NCBI GenBank assembly: GCA_031278835.1 | Contig: JAITJP010000285.1 | Span: 1-5,182, forward strand | Direction: 5' to 3' | DNA from: Deltaproteobacteria bacterium | GTDB lineage: Bacteria > Desulfobacterota > Desulfarculia > Adiutricales > Adiutricaceae | DNA length: 5,182 bases | Shown here: in pieces, positions 1-4,909 of the stretch | Position numbering within the stretch: the stretch's first letter is position 1 | Layout of the letters: each line of letters begins with the position of its first letter | The notes under the pieces: generated by a model | What the model saw: only the letters and a program-made list of their open reading frames with translations | Told to the model about the DNA's origin: nothing | Databases searched by the model: none | Program-made: the position numbers and the translations under genes

Positions 1-499
1 ATAGGGCAAAAAAGTTCGGGCAAAAGCCTCAAAATTTTTTTTCTGGTCTGAGCCGGCCATTTTTGGCTGATATTTGAGCTAAAGCCCTTGGCTCTTTATT
101 TCTGAGCCTTTACTGGGAAAAACGATTTTTTAGGTATTTTTTGTCAGATTTAAGTAAATAAGTAATAATATTGAAAAATAATGGATGGTGGTAAGGCTTG
201 GTTTTTAATGGGCCTCGGAATTTATAACTTTAGCCAGAGCATAGCTATTAACCTTAAACTCATTTTTGTATTTAATTAATAAAAAAAATAAAAATTGATT
301 AAAACTTTAATATTGATTAAGGCTAAGCCAGCTTAACTCAAGCGCTTAAAAGTGTCCAAGCTTCGAGCTATTTTAACTCAAGCACTTAAAAATGTTCAAG
401 CTTCTAGTTGTTTTAACTTAATTACTTAATGTCTCAAAATCAATAGAAACTGTCATTAATTTTAGCCATATTGGTTGACCATGGTTTAACTTTTTGGCC
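1..499. other. AT-rich intergenic region, no supported gene
   Basis: About 500 bases downstream of mgtE with frequent stops in all frames and poly-A/T runs (for example 279-296). Apart from the 40-bp tandem repeat, the only possible signal is a plus-strand promoter-like pair, TTGTCA (141-146), 17-bp spacer, AATAAT (164-169). A 32-codon reading frame follows at 181-279 (MDGGKAWFLMGLGIYN...) with no ribosome binding site. In DNA this AT-rich both could be chance, so neither is called as a feature. Confidence 0.6.
333..435. repeat. Degenerate 40-bp tandem repeat, two and a half copies
   Basis: Copy 1 (333-372) and copy 2 (373-412) are directly adjacent and agree at 34 of 40 positions. A third, decayed copy begins at 413 and matches copy 2 well over its first 17 bases (14 of 17), then only with gaps. 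Each unit starts TTAACT(C/T)AA and carries CACTTAA or a close variant; the first two also contain CAAGCTT. The copies lie in AT-rich DNA past the 3' end of mgtE. Function unknown. Confidence 0.8.
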
Positions 500-520
500 C
501 CTAGTCCCGTCGGGACTAGG
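500..520 (-). terminator. Perfect palindrome overlapping the mgtE stop codon
   Basis: CCTAGTCCCG (500-509), one central base, then CGGGACTAGG (511-520): ten perfectly complementary pairs, folding as about nine pairs with a GTC/GAC loop. The mgtE TAG stop (516-518) is within one arm. The minus-strand sequence that follows is GGGGCCAAAAAGTT with no T-tract, so it is not a standard intrinsic terminator. It may be a U-less terminator, an mRNA 3'-end protector, or a copy of a dispersed palindrome. The hairpin itself is certain; the function is inferred. Confidence 0.45.
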
Positions 521-1844
521 CAATCGAGGTGCCGATCATGGTGTAAATAAGTAAGCTGACCACGTCGTTGGTGGAGGTGACCACGGGGCCCGAGGCCAGG
601 GCCGGGTCAATGTGGATGGTTCTAAAAAATACCGGGGTGACGGCGCCCAGGAAGGCCGAGACCAGTATGGCCACCGAGATGGACAGGCCAACGGCCAGGC
701 CCAATCGGAGGGTGCCGTGAACGGAACCGGAGACCAGGGCGATGGTAAGGCCAAAGGCCAGAGACATAAAGGCGGTAACTTTCTGTTCCTTAAATAAGCT
801 TTTGAGTATTTGTCCGGAGGCGATACGGCCCATGGCCAGACCCCTTACGGTGATGGTGGCCGACTGAGAGCCCACGGCCCCGGAAAGGCTCATGACCATG
901 GGTACGAAGGTGACCAAGGCCACGGTTTTAAGTAAGGAGGCCTCATAGTGGCTAAGGATGAGGGAAGTGATAAAGCCGCCAAAAAGGTTAAACAGTAACC
1001 AGGGTAGGCGCAAGGCCGCGGTGCGCAGGGCCCCGCTGGTATAGATTTCTTCTTCGGAGGACCCGGCCAGGCGGTAAAAGTCCTGATCGGTTTCCTCGTG
1101 CATGACGTCTATGATGTCGTCAACGGTAATGCGGCCCAGTAAGCGGTTTTGACTGTCCACGACGGCGGCCGCCCGGACGTCATACTTTTGAAATTTTTGG
1201 GCCACGCTTTCTTGATCTTCGTCAACCCTGACCACCAGGCCGGGGTTGTCGATCAGATCGCTAATGGTCGTTTGGGGCTGGGCTAAAACCAGTTTTTTTA
1301 AGCTGACCACCCCCTTTAGGCCTTGGTTATGATCGACCACGAAAACGACTTCAAAATCCTCCACCTTGTCGCTTAATTCCCGGATTTTTTCAATGACTTG
1401 GCTGACCTGGTCCGTTTCTTGAACCGAGACCAACTCAAGCTGCATAATGCCGCCGGCCGTCTCCTCGTCATACATCAGTAAGCGCCGGACTTCTTCGGAT
1501 TCCTCGGAATCAATGGCCGATAAAACTTCTTGCTGGGTCTGGCCGTCCAGATCGCCCACGATGTCGGCGGCGTCGTCGGAATCCATCTCGGCCACTAATT
1601 TGGTGAGCTGATCCCTGGGTAGGCCCTGGGCCACGTGGTCTCGGGCCGACTCACTTAATTCCACCAAAACGTCGGCGGCTTGTTGGATATCCATTAAGGA
1701 CATGACTTTTATGGTGTCTTCCATGTCCAGAGGGCTTAAAGCCTCGGCGATATCGGCCGGGTGGAGACTGGAAAGGATACTAACCAGTTCGGCGTCGCGA
1801 TTTTCTTCAAGTAATGGGGCTAGATTAAGCCTTGGATTGGTCAT
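516..1844 (-). CDS. mgtE: MgtE-family magnesium transporter/channel
   Basis: A 442-residue protein, close to the usual ~450 of MgtE, an inner-membrane Mg2+ channel gated by cytosolic Mg2+. Visible in order: an acidic helical MgtE_N domain (about 10-128, with HPADIAEAL at 28-36 and DSDDAADIVGDL at 88-99); two CBS domains (about 133-190 and 196-252, ending GRITVDDIIDVMHEE); a connecting helix (about 255-279); and a pore domain with about five membrane segments (about 281-440). Family hallmarks are VTVRGLA-like ITVRGLAMGR (331-340), IDPALASGP (412-420) and Asp426 in TSTNDV, which aligns with the pore Mg2+-binding Asp of Thermus MgtE. The ATG is the first possible start because an in-frame TAA lies 16-18 nt upstream (1860-1862). 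No Shine-Dalgarno is evident (TCCCGGGTTCCACC precedes it). The TAG stop lies within a perfect palindrome. Residues 321-327 read SGAVGSQ where many homologues have a Gly-Asn and Asn/Thr-Gln version. Identification is secure; transport of Co2+ or other divalents is possible but not readable from sequence. Confidence 0.97.
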   Translation of the reverse strand: MTNPRLNLAPLLEENRDAELVSILSSLHPADIAEALSPLDMEDTIKVMSLMDIQQAADVLVELSESARDHVAQGLPRDQLTKLVAEMDSDDAADIVGDLDGQTQQEVLSAIDSEESEEVRRLLMYDEETAGGIMQLELVSVQETDQVSQVIEKIRELSDKVEDFEVVFVVDHNQGLKGVVSLKKLVLAQPQTTISDLIDNPGLVVRVDEDQESVAQKFQKYDVRAAAVVDSQNRLLGRITVDDIIDVMHEETDQDFYRLAGSSEEEIYTSGALRTAALRLPWLLFNLFGGFITSLILSHYEASLLKTVALVTFVPMVMSLSGAVGSQSATITVRGLAMGRIASGQILKSLFKEQKVTAFMSLAFGLTIALVSGSVHGTLRLGLAVGLSISVAILVSAFLGAVTPVFFRTIHIDPALASGPVVTSTNDVVSLLIYTMIGTSIA

Positions 1845-1924
1845 GGTGGAACCCGGGATTTATGAAAAAAGTTTTTTGCGATTTCGATGGGCTTTGGAAA
1901 AACCAAAAATAAAAAAGCTTAGCC

Positions 1925-2100
1925 CCATACCAAAAGGGCCCGGTAAACGGCCAAAAATGGCCCTAGGCGGCCTTGGGCGCTCCTTTGAGGGCCCGGGTAG
2001 GGGCCGGAGCCTTTAAAGCGCTCCCAGGGCCCAAAATGGCCCTTTGGAATGACCACAAAAAAGGCCCGAATTGGGGGGCCAAGTTTGGCCAAAGACCAGG
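1925..2100. repeat. GGCC/GGGCCC-rich repeated segment in the mgtE leader
   Basis: This GC-rich block in noncoding DNA contains AGGGCCC three times (starting at 1935, 1988 and 2026). Near-identical 14-mers CCAAAAATGGCCCT (1951) and CCCAAAATGGCCCT (2030) also occur. There are two clean hairpins: AGGGCC/GGCCCT (2026-2043, 6-nt loop) and GGCCAA/TTGGCC (2077-2090, 2-nt centre). On the coding strand it would form a heavily structured mgtE leader. It does not match a riboswitch I recognise, including the Mg2+-sensing M-box. Confidence 0.55.
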
Positions 2101-2262
2101 GTAAATTGATGGGTGAGAAAGATTACGGCCAAGTCAAGAGTCTTGTATTTGTTTAAATAAAAACCTTACGAAAGTACGGTTAATTTTTTAATTTTTTAAG
2201 TATTTAAGTCTTAAAAAGGCGGCCGAAAAAGCTCTGGGATTTTGGGGCTAGCTGGATGGGGA

Positions 2263-2288
2263 GACCGGGAATAGGTTTTTTCCCGGTC
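2263..2288 (-). terminator. Strong hairpin 25 nt downstream of the rodZ stop
   Basis: GACCGGGAA (2263-2271) and TTCCCGGTC (2280-2288) form a perfect 9-bp stem with an 8-nt loop. It lies just past the rodZ TAA. The next minus-strand bases are TCCCCATCC, with no T-run, so classical intrinsic termination is not supported. Transcript end protection or a U-less terminator are the likeliest roles. Confidence 0.45.
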
Positions 2289-2313
2289 AATTCAGAGGGG
2301 GCTGGCGGGTTTT

Positions 2314-3165
2314 TTAAGTTTCCGGTGGAGTCAGGGTGAAAAATTTTTCAAAAGGTCCTTCTTGCCCGACGTAACCGCGATCTTGGCCGTCCCATTCCAT
2401 CTTTAAGGCTAGACCGTCGCCCACGATAAGGTGGACGCTATTTAATCCATCAAACGATTGGCTTTGGCCGGGCTCAAGGATGATATGCTCCATGGGGGCG
2501 TTGTCAACGACCACCTGAGCCCAGGTATTTTTTTCCGCCCTAAGGGTGAGCCGGCCATGATAAGTTTCGGGCTGGGGCGGGCTTGGTTCAGGGTCCTCGA
2601 CTGGGGCTTCGGCCTGAAGCGGGGCTTGATCCGTGACGGCTTGGCTGGCCTGGGCGGAATCTTGGGCCGGTTCGGAGCTCTCGAAGCGGGGCAGGTTTTG
2701 TTGGGCCACCTCTGGCAATAAGTTATAAACGCTGTCTCGTAAGGTGGGGCTAAAATAAAGAACGGCCGCCCCCAAAACCAAGATGACCAAAACCACTATG
2801 ACGATGGTCCCGGTATTGGAAGGGTTGTCTGACAACAAATCCGTTTGCATGTATTTTGAGGTCAGCGGTTTACCGTAATCTTCATCATTTTCGGAAGTCA
2901 GTTTTTTATAAATTTGATAGATTTCCGGAAAGTGATCCAGATTGACCAATTCGCCGTAGGTGCGCATAAAACCGCAGGCGTAGACGCTGGCAATCTTGGG
3001 AGATCGGCCTTCCTCTAAAATGTTTAGTTGTTCGAGGGTTATTTTGGTACGGCCGGCGACGTCCGATTTGGTCAACCCTTCCTTTTCCCTGGCTTCCCTC
3101 AAAAGCTGTCCTATGTCTTCCAGGGTAAGATGATCAAAGGGCTGATGGTGAATTTTCTCTGTCAC
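2314..3165 (-). CDS. rodZ: RodZ-like helix-turn-helix / DUF4115 membrane protein
   Basis: A 283-residue bitopic protein with RodZ architecture. Residues about 16-78 form an HTH_25/Xre-like domain (IGQLLREAREKEGLTKSDVA, then LEQLNILEEG and VYACGFMRTYGELVNLD, matching the family pattern of L-x-x-A-R, E-E-G and G-F-x-R-x-Y). Residues about 119-138 are one very hydrophobic membrane helix. Residues about 150-203 are a low-complexity Ala/Gln/Glu/Pro linker. Residues about 204-280 are a beta-rich periplasmic DUF4115 domain. In characterised bacteria RodZ binds MreB through the cytosolic domain and links it to the elongation machinery; that role is inferred here, as no mreB is in the window. The start is GTG (GTG ACA GAG AAA), chosen because GGAG lies 5 nt upstream and the HTH would be lost with any internal ATG. 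It follows the surA-like gene by about 300 bp, so co-transcription is uncertain. A more generic name would be helix-turn-helix domain-containing protein. Confidence 0.87.
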   Translation of the reverse strand: MTEKIHHQPFDHLTLEDIGQLLREAREKEGLTKSDVAGRTKITLEQLNILEEGRSPKIASVYACGFMRTYGELVNLDHFPEIYQIYKKLTSENDEDYGKPLTSKYMQTDLLSDNPSNTGTIVIVVLVILVLGAAVLYFSPTLRDSVYNLLPEVAQQNLPRFESSEPAQDSAQASQAVTDQAPLQAEAPVEDPEPSPPQPETYHGRLTLRAEKNTWAQVVVDNAPMEHIILEPGQSQSFDGLNSVHLIVGDGLALKMEWDGQDRGYVGQEGPFEKFFTLTPPET

Positions 3166-3170
3166 GAAGA

Positions 3171-3174
3171 CTCC
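3171..3174 (-). promoter_or_regulatory. Ribosome binding site of rodZ (decides a GTG start)
   Basis: GGAG on the minus strand, 5 nt before the GTG at 3165 (TTTGGAGTCTTC-GTG). It is the best Shine-Dalgarno in the window and justifies the non-ATG start, since no in-frame ATG lies immediately upstream. Confidence 0.65.
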
Positions 3175-3208
3175 AAAAACATATCTATACGATATTTAAT
3201 CTTTATTT

Positions 3209-3223
3209 TGATGAAAATTATCA
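3209..3223 (-). promoter_or_regulatory. Fur-box-like palindrome upstream of rodZ
   Basis: The minus strand reads TGATAATTTTCATCA. Against the 7-1-7 Fur motif (TGATAAT, one base, ATTATCA) 12 of 14 positions match. It lies 44-58 bp upstream of the GTG, where an operator overlapping a promoter could sit. AT-rich context raises the chance of a random match, and iron control of a rodZ gene is not typical. Confidence 0.25.
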
Positions 3224-3288
3224 TTAAAATAGTACTAAGTACTAAAAAGAGCTTGAAAATTACCTGAGCAAAATAAAAGTCAGGAGCG

Positions 3289-3315
3289 AAAAAAAATTAG
3301 CGGCTAAGCGCTTAG
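3289..3315 (-). terminator. Possible T-tract terminator between surA and rodZ
   Basis: On the minus strand a perfect 12-bp palindrome CTAAGCGCTTAG (3304-3315) overlaps a small hairpin, AGCG-CTTAGC-CGCT (3299-3312). AA and eight T (3289-3296) follow. The T-tract is the only one in the window correctly placed after a hairpin on the coding strand, but the stem is short (4 bp). It could end the surA transcript about 150 nt past its stop. Confidence 0.35.
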
Positions 3316-3439
3316 GTTTTATTGACTTGGCCAAAAGGGGGCTTTGGCCTCGGTTTTAAGACATACCAGTAAGATAACCAGAAGCCAGGGGCTAAGCCCG
3401 AACCCAAAGCCAAGCTTATTGGGCTCGAAAACCGGGCCG

Positions 3440-3467
3440 CCAAAAGGCCTTGATTAAAGCTTTTTGG
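3440..3467 (-). terminator. Hairpin directly abutting the surA stop codon
   Basis: Immediately after the TAA, the minus strand folds as a 12-bp stem (CCAAAAAGCTTT with AAGGCCTTTTGG, one A/C mismatch and one T/G wobble) around an AATC loop. It is followed by CGGCCCGGTTTT, with no convincing T-tract. Its 5' end touches the stop codon, so a terminating ribosome would cover it. It probably marks the transcript end or protects it. Confidence 0.4.
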
Positions 3468-4508
3468 TTACAAAGTTATTTTGATGTTGGCTTTGGATTT
3501 GAGGTTATTTAGCCAGACTTCGTATCTTTGCCTTAACTTAACTTGTTCCAACTGACGTCTGGCCATGTCCCGCTGTTCCGGACTAAAACTGCCCAAATCG
3601 ACTTTGGCTTTTTGGCCGTCGGCCGTGGTTTCTGCCGGGGGGCTAGAGGCTGGCCTGGCCTCAACGTGAAGCAGTAAGACCACCTGACCGCCGTCCAAGG
3701 GTTCGCTGGTTTGACCGGGGGCCATGCTCAAGGCCACGGCCTTAAGCTGATCGGCCAGTTCCCTGATGGTGGTGCCGGTGTCGCCGCCACTGCTGGCGCC
3801 GGGACCCTTGGAATACTGCCTGGCCGCCTCGGCAAAAGATAGACCGGCGTCGATTTCTCTTTTTATGGTCATGGCCCGGCCCACCACTTCCTCGGATTTA
3901 TTGGGCGAAGATGGCAGAAACAAAAACCTGACTTTGTCCGATTCAACCGAACCCCCGATGTAAAGGCCAAGGTCCTTGGGGCCTTCGCCGGACAAAAATT
4001 TATCGACCTCGGCGTCGGTAACGACTATTTTTTGAACGATATTTCTATATAAAACTTTTTCTTTAAGTATTTCAGTTTTTAAATTAGAACGATAATCAGC
4101 ATAAGATATGTTACTTTGTTTTAGAGAGGCCCTTAACTGAGCGTCAGAGATTTTATTGTCGTTTTTAATTCGTTCGATAACGTTGTCAACCTCTTGCTCG
4201 GTAACCATCAGGCCGACCCGTCGAGCTTCCTGGTTTAGGAGCTCTAACTCAATCATGGAGTCCAAAACTTGGCGCTCCAGGCTTGGGCCCGGAGGTAAGG
4301 CCCCTCTCTGGTTTCTTCTAACTAGGGCCAGCTGGGCCTTAAGCTCACTTAAGGTAATGACGTCGTTATTGACCAAGGCCACGATGCGATCGGTCACGGT
4401 GGCGGCTTTGGCCGATGGTGGAAAAAAGAAACCCGAAACAATAAAAACGACCATCAAAACGGCCAGAACGCTTAAATGATTTTTTGATGAAAAATAGCGA
4501 TTTGTCAT
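3468..4508 (-). CDS. surA: SurA-like periplasmic chaperone with one rotamase-like domain
   Basis: Taken from the ATG at 4508, the product is 346 residues. Residues 1-35 are a signal peptide: basic start, hydrophobic core about 12-29, then PPSAKA with probable cleavage AKA|A. Residues about 38-165 match the SurA N-terminal chaperone domain (VTDRIVALVNNDVITLSEL, then ERQVLDSMIELELLNQEA). Residues about 192-285 are one parvulin/PpiC-like domain (FAEAARQYSKGPGASSGGDTG and MAPGQTSEPL). The C-terminal helix (about 309-346, ending WLNNLKSKANIKITL) is the one that packs back onto the SurA core. E. coli SurA is longer, with two parvulin domains. The family escorts unfolded outer-membrane proteins across the periplasm. 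The histidines usually found in the first strand (xHIL) and last strand (GYHII) of active parvulins are replaced (F195, and VV in GGQVV), so it is probably a chaperone rather than an isomerase. The frame stays open upstream to a GTG at 4676, but the added 56 residues would bury the signal peptide. It could equally be annotated PpiC/PrsA-like. Confidence 0.87.
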   Translation of the reverse strand: MTNRYFSSKNHLSVLAVLMVVFIVSGFFFPPSAKAATVTDRIVALVNNDVITLSELKAQLALVRRNQRGALPPGPSLERQVLDSMIELELLNQEARRVGLMVTEQEVDNVIERIKNDNKISDAQLRASLKQSNISYADYRSNLKTEILKEKVLYRNIVQKIVVTDAEVDKFLSGEGPKDLGLYIGGSVESDKVRFLFLPSSPNKSEEVVGRAMTIKREIDAGLSFAEAARQYSKGPGASSGGDTGTTIRELADQLKAVALSMAPGQTSEPLDGGQVVLLLHVEARPASSPPAETTADGQKAKVDLGSFSPEQRDMARRQLEQVKLRQRYEVWLNNLKSKANIKITL

Positions 4509-4519
4509 GGTCCCGTTGG

Positions 4520-4524
4520 TCCTT
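4520..4524 (-). promoter_or_regulatory. Probable ribosome binding site of surA
   Basis: On the minus strand AAGGA lies 11 nt before the ATG at 4508. The spacing is slightly long, but this is the only purine-rich match close to that ATG. It supports starting the protein at the signal peptide and not at the upstream GTG at 4676. Confidence 0.45.
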
Positions 4525-4538
4525 AAAGTTAAGAAAAA

Positions 4539-4567
4539 ATTGTTTGAGTTGATCAGAAGATAGTCAA
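4539..4567 (-). promoter_or_regulatory. Candidate sigma70-type promoter of surA
   Basis: On the minus strand TTGACT (4562-4567, 5 of 6 to the -35 consensus) is followed by a 17-bp spacer and AACAAT (4539-4544, 4 of 6 to the -10 consensus). Transcription would begin near 4532, giving a leader of about 24 nt that still includes the AAGGA site. Position and spacing fit well, but the -10 is imperfect, so this remains a consensus-match prediction. Confidence 0.4.
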
Positions 4568-4900
4568 AATCGCCCCTGGGGTGAGCTGGATCGACTACGT
4601 TGCCTAACCCTAAAGGATCCAAAAAAGAGCTGTTCCTAACTATTGGAAAAATAAAGACTTTCCAGTAAAAAGGCACTGCCGCTAGTTAAGCCTTTCCATA
4701 TTTTACGATAAGGCCTTTGATTTGTCCAGTAACAAATGACGATAAATACTTTGATCATTTTAATTCCCGAGCCGATATTCTCCCCAGTCAGCCTATAAAT
4801 TTATGTCCTAAAACAATATAAAAAATTATATTTTTGATTAGTTATATGTTTAACAAAATTTAAATTAAAAAATTTTAAAAAACATCAGTTAAAAATCAGG

Positions 4901-4909
4901 ATTATAGCA
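4901..4909 (-). promoter_or_regulatory. Possible extended -10 promoter element, far upstream of surA
   Basis: The minus strand reads TGCTATAAT, an exact extended -10 (TGnTATAAT). There is no good -35 at 16-18 bp, which extended -10 promoters can tolerate. It would give a leader of nearly 390 nt before surA, or drive a small unit in between. The surrounding DNA is very AT-rich, so a chance match is a real alternative. Confidence 0.25.

Larger units (their letters stand above)
1845..2313. other. Intergenic region between rodZ and mgtE
   Basis: This 469-bp gap has two parts. The mgtE-proximal part (about 1925-2100) is GC-rich and repeat-laden. The distal part (about 2150-2220) is AT-rich, with two adjacent AATTTTTT units (2182-2198), a plausible bent or promoter-bearing tract. 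No promoter with a good -35/-10 pair on the minus strand could be assigned to mgtE, and no small gene is convincing. Confidence 0.6.
3166..3467. other. Intergenic region between surA and rodZ
   Basis: A 302-bp gap. The surA-proximal half is GC-richer and holds the hairpin and T-tract candidate. The rodZ-proximal half is AT-rich and holds the Fur-like palindrome, two adjacent AGTACT palindromes (3231-3243) and the ribosome binding site. No -35/-10 pair stands out enough to name a rodZ promoter. The gap argues that rodZ has its own promoter. Confidence 0.6.

Noticed and set aside
536..2016. Open frames overlapping mgtE: 536-754 minus, 612-797 plus and 1702-2016 plus
   Set aside because: They lie in other frames of a secure, full-length MgtE gene, have biased compositions (Pro/Trp/Ser-rich or Lys/Gly-rich) and show no family motif. 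They result from stop-poor GC-rich coding DNA.
1845..2313. M-box or other known Mg2+ riboswitch before mgtE
   Set aside because: The region has stems and repeats, but I could not find the conserved core of an M-box; the GGGCCC repeats do not resemble it. A covariance search would be needed to settle it.
2458..3267. Plus-strand open frames opposite rodZ (2458-2721, 3028-3267)
   Set aside because: Both are mostly antisense to the RodZ-like gene, without ribosome binding sites or recognisable domains.
3766..4479. Plus-strand open frames opposite surA (3766-3963, 4156-4479)
   Set aside because: Antisense to a convincing SurA-like gene, with Ser/Arg/Thr-rich translations typical of shadow frames.
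4509..4676. N-terminal extension of SurA to a GTG at 4676
   Set aside because: It adds 56 residues ahead of a good signal peptide, uses a non-ATG start, and would include the predicted surA promoter. The ATG at 4508 has AAGGA upstream.
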